Of a DNA stretch of 64,000 nt, positions 49,458 through 58,183 are shown piece after piece. The translations under genes and the position numbers were made by a program. The first letter of the stretch is position 1. Every line of letters starts with the position of its first letter. The notes under the pieces were generated by a model. It made no database searches and was not told the origin of the DNA. It worked only from the letters and a program-made list of their open reading frames with translations. Source of the DNA: Sanguibacter suaedae (GTDB lineage: Bacteria > Actinomycetota > Actinomycetes > Actinomycetales > Cellulomonadaceae); NCBI RefSeq assembly GCF_016342785.1, contig NZ_JAEINH010000009.1, positions 62,001 to 126,000 of the forward strand, written 5' to 3'.

Positions 49458-50999
49458 TCAGTGCCCGCCGCCGAGCTTCCCGGCGAGACGCTCGTGGCGC
49501 TCGGCGCTGGTGGCGTCGAGGCCCACGATGGTGACGTTCTTGCCCTTGCGGTGGTACTTGGTGGTGATGGCGTCGAGGGTCGCGACGGTGGACGCGTCCC
49601 AGATGGTCGCGCCGGAGAGGTCGATGACGATGTTCTGCGGGTCGCCCGCGTAGTCGAACTGGGTGAAGAGGTCGTTGGACGACGCGAAGAACAGGGCGCC
49701 GGTCACGGCGTAGACGCGCTCGCCGTCGTCGGTGGCGTCGAGGCGGGTCACCTCGGTGAGGTGCGCGACACGGCGGGCGAAGAGCACCATCGCGACGAGC
49801 ACACCGACACCCACGCCGATGGCGAGGTTGTGCGTCCACACGGTGACGATGACGGTGGCGAGCATGACGATGGTCTCGCTCCTGGGCATCCGCTTGAGGG
49901 TGTCGGGGCGGATCGAGTGCCAGTCGAAGGTGCCGACGGCGACCATGATCATCACGGCGACGAGGGCGGCCATGGGGATGATCGCGACGACGTCACCGAG
50001 CCCGACCACGAGGACGAGCAGGAACACGCCGGCGAGGAACGTGGAGATGCGGGTGCGGGCGCCCGAGGCCTTGACGTTGATCATCGTCTGACCGATCATC
50101 GCGCAGCCGCCCATGCCACCGAAGAACCCGGTGATGATGTTCGCGACGCCCTGGCCCCACGACTCGCGGGTCTTGTTCGAGTGGGTGTCGGTGACGTCGT
50201 CGACGAGCTTGGCGGTGAGGAGCGACTCGAGGATGCCCACGAGCGCCATGGCCAGCGCATAGGGCGCGATGATCTGGAGGGTCTCGAGGTTCAGGGGCAC
50301 GTCGGGGAGGAACAGGGCGGGCAGGCTGTCGGGGAGCTCGCCCTCGTCGCCGACGGTGGGGACGGCGATCGCGGCGGCCACGGTCACGATCGTGAGGAGG
50401 ACGATGGCGACGAGCGGTGCCGGAACCACCTTCGTGAGGCGCGGCATGAACACCATGATCGCGATCCCTGCGGCGATGAGCGGGTACACGACCCAGGGCA
50501 CGTCGACCATGTGCGGGATCTGCGACGTGAAGATGAGGATGGCGAGGGCATTGACGAACCCGACCATCACGGAGCGCGGGATGAAGCGCATGAGCTTGGC
50601 GATGCCGACGACCCCGAGGACCACCTGGAGCACCCCGGCGAGGATGACGGTGGCGATGAGGTACTCGACGCCGTGGTCGCGCACCACGGGCGCGACGACG
50701 AGCGCGACGGCGCCGGTCGCGGCCGAGATCATGGCGGGCCGCCCGCCGAGGAACGCGATGGACACGGCCATCGTGAAGGACGCGAAGAGCCCGAGGCGGG
50801 GGTCCACGCCGGCGATGATCGAGAAGGCGATGGCCTCGGGGATGAGCGCCAGGGCGACGACGAGGCCGGCGAGGACCTCGACCTTGAGGCGCCTGGGGGA
50901 GCGGAGCGCGGCCATGACGGAGTGGACCTCGTCGGCCTCCGGCGGTGCGACGGGCCTGGGTGTGGGGGCGGGCGTGGGGGCGGCGTCGGGTGACGACAT
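49458..50999 (-). CDS. SulP-family anion transporter with STAS domain
   Basis: A 513-residue transporter. About 10-12 helices carry [20 protein letters not shown] and [20 protein letters not shown], the typical SulP start, and [20 protein letters not shown] at mid-protein. The C-terminal STAS domain (about 420-513) includes [20 protein letters not shown]. It moves sulfate, bicarbonate or dicarboxylate. It is divergent from a MerR regulator across a symmetric promoter dyad and ends two bases from the anti-sigma candidate gene. Confidence 0.92.
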   Translation of the reverse strand: MSSPDAAPTPAPTPRPVAPPEADEVHSVMAALRSPRRLKVEVLAGLVVALALIPEAIAFSIIAGVDPRLGLFASFTMAVSIAFLGGRPAMISAATGAVALVVAPVVRDHGVEYLIATVILAGVLQVVLGVVGIAKLMRFIPRSVMVGFVNALAILIFTSQIPHMVDVPWVVYPLIAAGIAIMVFMPRLTKVVPAPLVAIVLLTIVTVAAAIAVPTVGDEGELPDSLPALFLPDVPLNLETLQIIAPYALAMALVGILESLLTAKLVDDVTDTHSNKTRESWGQGVANIITGFFGGMGGCAMIGQTMINVKASGARTRISTFLAGVFLLVLVVGLGDVVAIIPMAALVAVMIMVAVGTFDWHSIRPDTLKRMPRSETIVMLATVIVTVWTHNLAIGVGVGVLVAMVLFARRVAHLTEVTRLDATDDGERVYAVTGALFFASSNDLFTQFDYAGDPQNIVIDLSGATIWDASTVATLDAITTKYHRKGKNVTIVGLDATSAERHERLAGKLGGGH

Positions 51000-51134
51000 G
51001 GGTGTCCGTTCGGTCGGCCCGCGTCCTGGTCTCCGGGACGGCGGGCATGTGCAAGGTCGGGTCGCGCGGCGCGAGGTGTCACGCAGGCGCGGAGGCTGGT
51101 GTGTCGCAGCACGATCTGACGGCGCAACACGTCA

Positions 51135-51160
51135 GACCCTACCCTAACGTGAGGGTAGGG
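51135..51160. promoter_or_regulatory. Symmetric operator/divergent promoter of SulP and MerR
   Basis: ACCCTACCCT, six bases, AGGGTAGGGT: perfect ten-base arms. Each arm supplies a TAGGGT -10-like hexamer pointing outward, so the dyad could hold both start sites and be bound by the MerR protein. The plus-strand gene would be almost leaderless (ATG eight bases after TAGGGT). Confidence 0.6.
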
Positions 51161-51167
51161 TTGCGGG

Positions 51168-51593
51168 ATGAACGCGAGCCCCACGACCGCCGCCCCGCCG
51201 AGCGACACCGCGCCTGCACCGCACGAGGACCGCGCGACCATGCACATCGGCGCCGTCGCGGAGCGCACCGGGCTGTCCCTGCGGACGCTGCGCCACTACG
51301 ACGACGTGGAGCTCGTCCGGCCCTCGGAGCGGACCGAGGGCGGCTTCCGCCTGTACACCGAGGGCGACGTGGACCGCCTCCTCCTCGTGCGGCGCATGAA
51401 GCCGCTCGGGTTCAGCCTCGAGGAGATGGCCGACCTCCTGCGCGTGGTCGACGGCTCGGCCGCCGAGGGCGAGGACCTCGACGTCCGCCTCGCGGGGTTC
51501 GTCCAGGCCGCGCGCGAGCGTCGGGAGAAGCTCGCCCGGACCCTCGCGATGGCCGACGAGTTCATCGACCTGCTCGAGGCCCGCAGCCGCTAG
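51168..51593 (+). CDS. MerR-family regulator
   Basis: A 141-residue regulator. After a 25-residue Pro/Ala-rich tail comes the winged HTH MHIGAVAERTGLSLRTLRHY, DDVELVRPSERTEGGFRLYT, then a dimer helix. There are no Cys residues for metal sensing, so an organic or stress ligand is more likely. An internal ATG at 51240 would give the conventional start. It is divergent from the SulP transporter and likely controls it through the shared dyad. Confidence 0.85.
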   Translation: MNASPTTAAPPSDTAPAPHEDRATMHIGAVAERTGLSLRTLRHYDDVELVRPSERTEGGFRLYTEGDVDRLLLVRRMKPLGFSLEEMADLLRVVDGSAAEGEDLDVRLAGFVQAARERREKLARTLAMADEFIDLLEARSR

Positions 51594-51617
51594 CCCGCAC
51601 GGTCCTCGATGCGGCCG

Positions 51618-52544
51618 TCAGACGAAGTCGGCCGCGCCCTGCGCGAGGAAGTGGTCGGCGACCTCCACGCCGAGCCCGCGGGCGACGTCGTGCGCCGTCT
51701 CCGTGACCTCGACGGACCCGGAGTGCACCAGGTGCTCGCTGCCGTCGGGCCGCGCGACCACGGCGGCGAGCGAGAGGAGCCCGTCGACGAGGCGTGCGTG
51801 CGTGCCCACCGGCGCGGCGCACCCGGCCTCGAGCCGGGCCAGCAGGGCCCGCTCGGCGAGGACCGCGAGGTGCGTCGGTGCGTCGTCGAGGGACTCGAAC
51901 GCCTCACGGAGCGACTCGTCGGACTCGAGGTCCGCGGCGCGGCACTCGACGGCGAGCGCGCCCTGCCCCGGGGCGGGGGCCATGACGGCGAGGTCGATGA
52001 GCTCGGTGATCGCGTCCGACCGCCCCAGGCGGTTGAGGCCTGCGGCGGCGAGCACGACGGCGTCGAGGTCGTCGGTGATGCGCGCCAGGCGCGTGTCGAC
52101 GTTGCCGCGGATGTCGACGATCTCGAGGTCGGGGCGGGCGAGCCGGAGCTGCGCGGCGCGCCGGGGTGAGCCGGTACCGACCTTCGCTCCGTGGGGGAGG
52201 TCCGCCAGGCGGAGGCCGTCGCGCGCGCAGAGCGCGTCGCGGGGGTCCTCCCGGAGCGGGGTGACGTGGGTGAGCCCGGGGAAGTCCGCCGTGGGCAGGT
52301 CCTTGAGGGAGTGGACGGCGACGTCGCACCGGTCCTCGAGGAGCGCGTCGCGCAGCGCGGTGACGAACACACCCGTGCCGCCCATCTGGCTGAGGGATCC
52401 TCCGCGCACGTCGCCCTCGGTTCGGATGCGGACGATCTCGACGTCGCGCCCGGTGAGCTCGCGGAGCTCGTCGGCGACGAGGCCGGTCTGGGTGAGGGCG
52501 AGGGCGCTGCCGCGCGTGCCGACGCGCAAAGGGCTTCTGGTCAC
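51618..52544 (-). CDS. hemC: Hydroxymethylbilane synthase (porphobilinogen deaminase)
   Basis: A 308-residue enzyme joining four porphobilinogens into hydroxymethylbilane. The conserved blocks are RVGTRGSALALTQTG, FVTALRDALLEDRCDVAVHS with LKDLPT, VGTGSPRRAAQLR, and the dipyrromethane-anchoring Cys in LEAGCAAPVGTHA. The start is the ATG at 52544. It is separated from hemY on the same strand by 138 bases that contain two inverted repeats, so it may have its own promoter or attenuator. Confidence 0.96.
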   Translation of the reverse strand: MTRSPLRVGTRGSALALTQTGLVADELRELTGRDVEIVRIRTEGDVRGGSLSQMGGTGVFVTALRDALLEDRCDVAVHSLKDLPTADFPGLTHVTPLREDPRDALCARDGLRLADLPHGAKVGTGSPRRAAQLRLARPDLEIVDIRGNVDTRLARITDDLDAVVLAAAGLNRLGRSDAITELIDLAVMAPAPGQGALAVECRAADLESDESLREAFESLDDAPTHLAVLAERALLARLEAGCAAPVGTHARLVDGLLSLAAVVARPDGSEHLVHSGSVEVTETAHDVARGLGVEVADHFLAQGAADFV

Positions 52545-52603
52545 AGGTCCAGTGTGCTCCCCGGATGCCCGTTTCGTCGAAAGGTGTGCCCCGTCACAAG
52601 CGG

Positions 52604-52672
52604 TTCTGACAAGCGGTCAGAATCGACCGGGTGAATACGGCACAAGAATGTTGTCGAAATGACAGGTCGACA
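52604..52672 (-). promoter_or_regulatory. Two inverted repeats between hemY and hemC
   Basis: TTCTGAC-AAGCG-GTCAGAA (52604-52622, perfect) and TGTCGA, nine bases, TCGACA (52652-52672). They lie in an unusually AT-rich patch between hemY and hemC. Either may be an operator of a hemC promoter or a terminator after hemY. Confidence 0.4.
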
Positions 52673-52682
52673 TTTCCGATGT

Positions 52683-54158
52683 CTATTTCAGGGCGTTTTC
52701 CACGGACTGTGCCACGGAGCGCGCGTGCGGCACCACGGCCGCCAGGCCCGTGCCCGCGACCCATGCCCCGGTGACCTCCAGCCCGGGCACCTCCGCGACG
52801 TCCGAGGTCAGGCGCGCGGCGCGCTCCCGGACCGCCGGGGTCGGCGGGGGCAGCGCGTCGTCCCACCGCGTCACGACCGACCCCTCGACGGCGGGACCCG
52901 CGACGTCGATCCCGTAGAGCGCCTCGACGTCGCGCAGCGCACGGGCCACGAGAGCGTCGTCCGTCGCGCCCCGCACGTCGTCCTCGTCGAGGCCCCCGCC
53001 GCGCCCGTAGCTCAGGCGCACCACGTGGGCGTCCGCCCCGAGCGTGTCCGTGACGATCTGGCGCAGCCACGGCCACTTGGCCGTCGCGTGGGTCGACGCC
53101 TTGGCGCCCACACCGGAGCCGGGCGCGACCAGCAGCCCCGTGCCTCGCGGGGCCGCGTCGAGCGCCGGTGTCCGCAGCAGCAGCGTCACCAGCCGGATGT
53201 CCGTGCCCCGGGCTGGCTCTGCGCCCTCGACGTCCACGAGGCCGTCGAGCAGGCGGGTGGCGGCACGCCCCGTCGTGGCGACCACGACGGCCCGCGCCCG
53301 CACCTGCGACCCGTCCGCGGTGCGCACCACCCAGCCCACGCCGTCGCGCTCCACCCGTTCCACCGGCGTCGACAGCCGGACCTCGCCGCCCTGCTCCACG
53401 ACGGACCGCGCAAGCGCCGACACGAGGCCGTGCAGCCCGCCCGCGATCCCGCGGACGGCGGAACCCGCCGGAGCCTGCGCGCGCAACGAGCGCACAGCAG
53501 CGGTGAGCGACCCCGTGCGCTCGTAGGCGGCGCGCAGACCGGGCGCCACCGAGTCCACCGACAGCAGCGCCGGGTCCGACGAGTGCACACCGCCCGCGAC
53601 GGGCGTCACCAGCCGGTCCAGGACGCGACGGCCCAGGCGCGAGCGGACGAACGCCGCGAGGTCCGAGGTGTCCACCCTGCTCGCGGGGAGGACGGTGTCG
53701 AGGCTCGCCCGCAGGGCACCGAGCACGCCGATGGCCCGACGCGTGTCCGCGGCCCACGGCAGGCCCGGGATGCCGAGGACCCCCGTGCCCGGTAGCGGGA
53801 ACGCCCGGCCTGCACCGCCTCGGCCGCCCATGCCGCTGCGGTCCGGCACGTAGCCCCACGCCGACAGGCTGCTCGGCGTCACCGGCTCCAGCCCCAGCTC
53901 GGCGACGAGCTCCGCGACCGCCGTGCTCCGCACGGCGTACGACTCCGCGCCCACATCGACCGGCACACCGGCGAGCTCGCCCGGCGCGAGGTAGCCGCCC
54001 GGCACCGGCGACGCCTCGAGGACCAGCGGGCGCCGCCCGGCGAGGGAGTGCGCCACCGTGAGGCCCGCGACTCCGGCCCCCACGACGACGACGTCCACGT
54101 CGTCCACGTCGTCCGTGCCTCCCGGTCGCCCCGCCCCGTGCTCCGCGTGCTCGGTCAC
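52683..54158 (-). CDS. hemY: Coproporphyrinogen III oxidase (HemY/CgoX type)
   Basis: A 491-residue FAD protein. DVDVVVVGAGVAGLTVAHSL is the dinucleotide-binding fold, VPGGYLAPGE the second FAD contact, and VTGAWVAGTGLAAVVPHARS the C-terminal FAD motif. In actinobacteria this enzyme acts in the coproporphyrin-dependent branch, oxidising coproporphyrinogen III to coproporphyrin III. GTG 54158 has GAGAGG seven bases upstream. It ends with Lys then TAG at 52683-52685. It follows hemE by 11 bases. Confidence 0.92.
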   Translation of the reverse strand: MTEHAEHGAGRPGGTDDVDDVDVVVVGAGVAGLTVAHSLAGRRPLVLEASPVPGGYLAPGELAGVPVDVGAESYAVRSTAVAELVAELGLEPVTPSSLSAWGYVPDRSGMGGRGGAGRAFPLPGTGVLGIPGLPWAADTRRAIGVLGALRASLDTVLPASRVDTSDLAAFVRSRLGRRVLDRLVTPVAGGVHSSDPALLSVDSVAPGLRAAYERTGSLTAAVRSLRAQAPAGSAVRGIAGGLHGLVSALARSVVEQGGEVRLSTPVERVERDGVGWVVRTADGSQVRARAVVVATTGRAATRLLDGLVDVEGAEPARGTDIRLVTLLLRTPALDAAPRGTGLLVAPGSGVGAKASTHATAKWPWLRQIVTDTLGADAHVVRLSYGRGGGLDEDDVRGATDDALVARALRDVEALYGIDVAGPAVEGSVVTRWDDALPPPTPAVRERAARLTSDVAEVPGLEVTGAWVAGTGLAAVVPHARSVAQSVENALK

Positions 54159-54169
54159 CGTCCGGCCTC

Positions 54170-55231
54170 TCAGAGGGAGTGGACGAGCTCGACGACCCGC
54201 GTGAGGACGTCGGGGTCCGTCTCCGGCGGCACCCCGTGCCCGAGGTTCACCACGTGCGCCGGAGCGGACCGGCCGCGCTCCACCACGTCGCGCACGTGCG
54301 CCTCGAGGACCGGCCACGGCGCGCCGAGGAGCGCCGGGTCGACGTTCCCCTGGAGCGGTGCGCGCCCACCGAGGACGGCGTTCGCCTCGTCGAGGGGCGT
54401 CCGGTAGTCGACGCCCATGACGTCCGCCCCGACGTCGCGCATGGCGCCCAGGAGGTGCCCCGTGCCCGTCCCGAAGTGGACGACGGAGACCGGCAGGTCC
54501 GCGACGTGCGTGAGCGCGCGTGCCGACGACGGTGCGACGTGCGTGACGTAGTCCGCGAGCCCCAGGCTGCCCGCCCAGGAGTCGAACAGCTGGGTGGCGC
54601 TCGCCCCGGCGAGGGCCTGCCCACGGAGGAACCGGCCGCTCACGTCCGCCGCCCAGGTGGTCAACCGGGCCCACGACTCGGGGTCCGCGTGCATCATGGT
54701 CCGCGCTGCGAGGTGGTCGCGCGACGGGCGCCCCTCGACCATGTACGCCGCGAGCGTGAAGGGTGCACCGGCGAAACCGATGAGCGGCGTGCCGCCCAGC
54801 TCGGCGACCGTGAGCGCCACGGCCTCGAGCACCGGGGCCATCGCCTCGTCGGTGAGCTCGCGCTCGACGAGCCGGTCCACCTGCTCCGGGGTGCGCACGG
54901 CCTCTCCGAGGACGGGCCCCACACCGGCCGCGATGTCGACGTCCACGCCCGCCAGGCGCAGCGGCACGACGATGTCCGAGAAGAAGATCGCCGCGTCGAC
55001 CTTGTGCCGGCGGACGGGCTGGAGTGTGATCTCGCTCGCAAGCGAGGGGGTCAGGCAGGACTCGAGCATGCCCGTCCCGCGGCGCGCCTCCCGGTACTCG
55101 GGGAGGGACCTGCCGGCCTGTCGCATGAACCAGATCGGCGTGATCTCGGGGCGCTCGCCCCGAAATGCGCGGACGAGCGGTGCGTCGGTGGTGCGACCGT
55201 CGACGAGCGGGTGGCTGCTGGGAAGATTCAC
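54170..55231 (-). CDS. hemE: Uroporphyrinogen decarboxylase
   Basis: A 353-residue enzyme that removes four carboxyls from uroporphyrinogen III to give coproporphyrinogen III. IWFMRQAGRSLPEYRE near the start is the family signature, and IGFAGAPFTLAAYMVEG is the second block. GTG 55231 is the start. It is divergent from hemA, with 48 bases between, and upstream of hemY. Confidence 0.96.
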   Translation of the reverse strand: MNLPSSHPLVDGRTTDAPLVRAFRGERPEITPIWFMRQAGRSLPEYREARRGTGMLESCLTPSLASEITLQPVRRHKVDAAIFFSDIVVPLRLAGVDVDIAAGVGPVLGEAVRTPEQVDRLVERELTDEAMAPVLEAVALTVAELGGTPLIGFAGAPFTLAAYMVEGRPSRDHLAARTMMHADPESWARLTTWAADVSGRFLRGQALAGASATQLFDSWAGSLGLADYVTHVAPSSARALTHVADLPVSVVHFGTGTGHLLGAMRDVGADVMGVDYRTPLDEANAVLGGRAPLQGNVDPALLGAPWPVLEAHVRDVVERGRSAPAHVVNLGHGVPPETDPDVLTRVVELVHSL

Positions 55232-55271
55232 ACGGTCGATTCTGCCTTTCCCGGGGCTGAATGATTAAATC

Positions 55272-55286
55272 GAACCGCTGTGGTTC
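55272..55286 (+). promoter_or_regulatory. Inverted repeat over the hemA start codon
   Basis: GAACC-GCTGT-GGTTC, five-base perfect arms, overlaps the GTG at 55280. A possible -10 (TTAAAT) lies a few bases before. It could be a repressor site in the hemE-hemA divergent region, or chance. Confidence 0.3.
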
Positions 55287-56722
55287 TCATGTCGATGACT
55301 GCAAGCCACCACGAGCTCGACCTCGAGGCGCTCGAGCAGCTGTCCACCGGCGCGCACTCGATGGGCACCTCGGCCGTGCAGGCTTGCGAGATGATCACCG
55401 GTGCCGTCGTGCTCGCGACGTGCAACCGGTTCGAGGTGTACCTCGACGTCGCCGAACCCCCCGCGCCCCGCCCGGCCGTGACCGAGCGCGAGCTCCAGCA
55501 CGCGGCCGACGAGATCGCCCGCCTCATCGCCGACGCGTCCGGCGTGCGCCCGGACGTCGCCCGCTCCGCCTTCACGGTCCGCAGCGGGACCGCCGTCGCC
55601 GAGCACCTCTTCTCCGTCGCCTCCGGCCTCGACTCCATGGTGGTCGGGGAGCGCGAGATCTCCGGGCAGGTGAGGCGCGCCCTCGACTCCGCGCACGACG
55701 CCCGGACCACGAGCGCCCGCCTCGAGCGGCTCTTCCAGCGGGCGTCGCGCACCTCCAAGCGCGTGGGTCACGAGACCCACCTGGGCGCCGACGGGCGTTC
55801 CGTCGTCTCGGTGGGCCTGGACCTCGCCGAGGCGAGCCTCCCGCCGTGGCGCCAGGCAGGCGTCGTCGTCGTCGGGACCGGGGCGTACGCGGGGGCGACC
55901 GTCGCCGCGCTGCGCGCCCGCGGCTGCACCGACATCTCCGTGTACTCGGCGTCCGGGCGCGCCGAGCAGTTCGCCGTCGCGCGCGGGATCGAGCCCGTCA
56001 CGGACCTCGTGGACGCCCTGGGGTCGGCCGACCTGGTCGTGTCCTGCAGCGGCGCCGGCACGCGGCGCGCCCTCGTGGACGCCACCACCGAGGGGCCGGC
56101 CGCCGACGACGCCGAGCCGTCCGCCCTCGACTACATCCTCCAGACCGCGGCCGTGGTCACCGCCCGCGAGCGGGCCGCGGAGCGCGCCGGTGACGAGATG
56201 CCGGAGCGCCCCCTCGTCATCCTCGACCTCGCCCTGCACCGTGACGTCGACCCGCGGGTGGGTGACATCGACCACGTGCTCCTCATGGACCTGGGGACCG
56301 TGCGTGCGCACGCCCCCTCGACGAGCTCCGAGCCGGTGCGCCTCGCCCGCGGGATCGTCAGCGACGCGGTGCGCGACTTCGAGGACCGTGAGGCCATGCG
56401 CGCCGCGGACCGCGTGATCGTCGCCCTGCGTCAGCGCATCGAGAGCGAGGTCGACGCCGAGGTGGCGCGCTCCGCGTCGACGTTCTCCAGCGAGGCCGAC
56501 GTCCGCGCCCACGAGAAGTCCCTGCGGCGGCTCGCCGGGGTGCTGCTCCACCGCGGCATCGTGCGGGTGCGCGACGCTGCCCGGCAGGGAGAACCCCTCG
56601 ACGACGTCGCTGCCGAGGCGGCGCGCATCGTCACCCTCCGGCCGGGGTCGGCCGCCGTGGCGGCGTCCGCGCCGACCGGGAACCCTGCCCGGGACGAGAG
56701 CCGGGAGCGGTCGGCGGGCTGA
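55280..56722 (+). CDS. hemA: Glutamyl-tRNA reductase
   Basis: A 480-residue enzyme that makes glutamate-1-semialdehyde, the committed step of haem synthesis by the C5 route. LMSMTASHHELDLEALEQLS is the typical start, VVLATCNRFEVYL carries the catalytic Cys48, GEREISGQVRRA is the substrate block, and VVVVGTGAYAGATVAAL is the NADPH site. The C-terminal dimer helix follows. The GTG at 55280 is the start. It is divergent from hemE, whose product acts later in the same pathway. Confidence 0.95.
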   Translation: MVLMSMTASHHELDLEALEQLSTGAHSMGTSAVQACEMITGAVVLATCNRFEVYLDVAEPPAPRPAVTERELQHAADEIARLIADASGVRPDVARSAFTVRSGTAVAEHLFSVASGLDSMVVGEREISGQVRRALDSAHDARTTSARLERLFQRASRTSKRVGHETHLGADGRSVVSVGLDLAEASLPPWRQAGVVVVGTGAYAGATVAALRARGCTDISVYSASGRAEQFAVARGIEPVTDLVDALGSADLVVSCSGAGTRRALVDATTEGPAADDAEPSALDYILQTAAVVTARERAAERAGDEMPERPLVILDLALHRDVDPRVGDIDHVLLMDLGTVRAHAPSTSSEPVRLARGIVSDAVRDFEDREAMRAADRVIVALRQRIESEVDAEVARSASTFSSEADVRAHEKSLRRLAGVLLHRGIVRVRDAARQGEPLDDVAAEAARIVTLRPGSAAVAASAPTGNPARDESRERSAG

Positions 56723-56738
56723 CAGCGCCCGCGTCCCG

Positions 56739-57248
56739 TCAGCCCGTGCCGAACTCCCCGCCCACGCGGTACTGGCCGGCGTCGTTGAGCACCACTACGG
56801 GCACCGACAGGTCGGCGCCGCCGGAGCGGAACGTGCACTCGAACTCGTCGCCCTTGCGGGCCACACGGTCCTCCGGGCACTCCACGCGCGTCGCGTCGGT
56901 GACGCCCAGCTCCTCGGTGAGCACCTCGGCCACACCGGCCTGGAGCGCGTCCCGGTCGAACGGTGCCGGGCCCGTGAGGGTGCCGGTGGCAAGGAGTGTC
57001 GCCAGCACGGACACGGTGGCGGTCGCGGCTGCGGTGACGAGCACGGTCCGCGCGCGGCGCGGACGCGGTCCTCGTGGGACGGGCGGAGCCGCAGCGCCCG
57101 GTCCGCCGTACACCCCGGGCTGGACCGGCACCCCGTACGCGGTGGGCTGGGAGGGCGCACCGTACCCGCCCACGGCCGGAGCCGGTGGAGCTGGCACGGC
57201 GTGCTGGTCGGGCCGTGGGGGTGGGCCCTGGCCGTAGGGGGTGCTCAT
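56739..57248 (-). CDS. DUF4333-domain membrane protein
   Basis: The 169-residue product has a Pro/Gly/Tyr-rich cytosolic N-tail (1-60), a membrane helix (about 68-86), and a small extracytoplasmic DUF4333 domain with the Cys pair in VECPEDRVARKGDEFECTF. The family is of unknown function and common in actinobacteria. ATG 57248 overlaps the preceding lipoprotein stop by one base (TGATG), making it the last gene of a three-gene operon with the lipoprotein and the trypsin-like protease. Confidence 0.83.
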   Translation of the reverse strand: MSTPYGQGPPPRPDQHAVPAPPAPAVGGYGAPSQPTAYGVPVQPGVYGGPGAAAPPVPRGPRPRRARTVLVTAAATATVSVLATLLATGTLTGPAPFDRDALQAGVAEVLTEELGVTDATRVECPEDRVARKGDEFECTFRSGGADLSVPVVVLNDAGQYRVGGEFGTG

Positions 57249-58183
57249 CAGAGGTCTCCCATCCGATCGTAGAAGTCTTCAGTGCCGCGGGCCGGGATGA
57301 CGGTGACGTCGTCCGTGGCGGGCAGGTCGGGGAACGCTCCGGGGTCGGCGGCACCGGTCACCTCGAAACCCACCTGGACGGCCAGGTCCTCGGCGCCGTC
57401 CGTCCCTGGGACGGTCCCGTTCATCTCCATCTTCACGAGGTTGCCGTCGGGGTCCTGCCACAGTGCGACGGGGATGAAGGTGTCGAGCATCGTCGGGGAC
57501 AGCTCGTCGACGATGTCCTGGGGGAGGTGGACGAGGGAGTTGTCGACGAGGACGGCGGCGAGGGTCACCTCGGTCCTCGTGAACACCGTGCCGTCCGGTT
57601 CGACGTCCACGGAGCGGCGGGCGTCCCCACCCACGGCCGAGTCTGCGGTGTACGTGATGGCGTCGCGGATCTCGCACATCGTCTGGAAGCCGTCCACGAA
57701 GCACATCGACCGCAGGCCTGCGACGAGCGGGTCCTCACCGGGGTGGCCGTACACGGTGGGGACCTCCACCCAGGGCGTGGGCGCCAACGACGAGTAGCCG
57801 TCGCCGAGGAGCAGGTAGTCGACGTCCTCGCCGCTCACGTGCAGGGTGTCGACCGTGAAACCGGGGTCGGCATCGGTCTGCTGGATGAGGACGGACGCCG
57901 GGTTGCCGTGCAGCGAGACCACGGACTGCTGGCCGCTGTCCCGGTCACCGTAGGTGGCGTGGACGTAGGACACCCCGGTGATCGACGGTTGCGCGTCCGA
58001 CCTGAACGGGTCCGACGCGTCGATGGCCGCGTCGAGGGCGGCGAGCTGTGCGTCGAAGCGTTCCGAGGCGAGGGCGTCGGCGTGGTCCCAGTCGGGGAAC
58101 GCCTGCCCGTCGACCGGTTCGGGGGTGCACGCCGCGAGGAGCAGGAGCGTGGTGAGCGCGGCAAGCGCGCCACCGGCCCTCAC
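57248..58183 (-). CDS. Lipoprotein of unknown function coupled to a serine protease
   Basis: The 311-residue product has a lipobox signal (LLLLAAC, Cys about 19). It is followed by a large acidic, beta-rich domain with a Cys pair in SMCFVDGFQTMCEIRDAI, MEMNGTVPGTDGAEDLAVQV and PARGTEDFYDRMGDL at the end. GTG 58183 overlaps the trypsin-like gene stop (GTGA) and the stop overlaps the DUF4333 start. It could be a partner, substrate or inhibitor of the protease. No family was recognised. Confidence 0.7.
   Translation of the reverse strand: MRAGGALAALTTLLLLAACTPEPVDGQAFPDWDHADALASERFDAQLAALDAAIDASDPFRSDAQPSITGVSYVHATYGDRDSGQQSVVSLHGNPASVLIQQTDADPGFTVDTLHVSGEDVDYLLLGDGYSSLAPTPWVEVPTVYGHPGEDPLVAGLRSMCFVDGFQTMCEIRDAITYTADSAVGGDARRSVDVEPDGTVFTRTEVTLAAVLVDNSLVHLPQDIVDELSPTMLDTFIPVALWQDPDGNLVKMEMNGTVPGTDGAEDLAVQVGFEVTGAADPGAFPDLPATDDVTVIPARGTEDFYDRMGDL

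Noticed and set aside
55270-55287. LexA-like half site at the hemA start (TCGAAC then GGTTCT)
   Set aside because: The spacing is six instead of four bases and the second half does not read GTTCGA, so it is not an SOS box.
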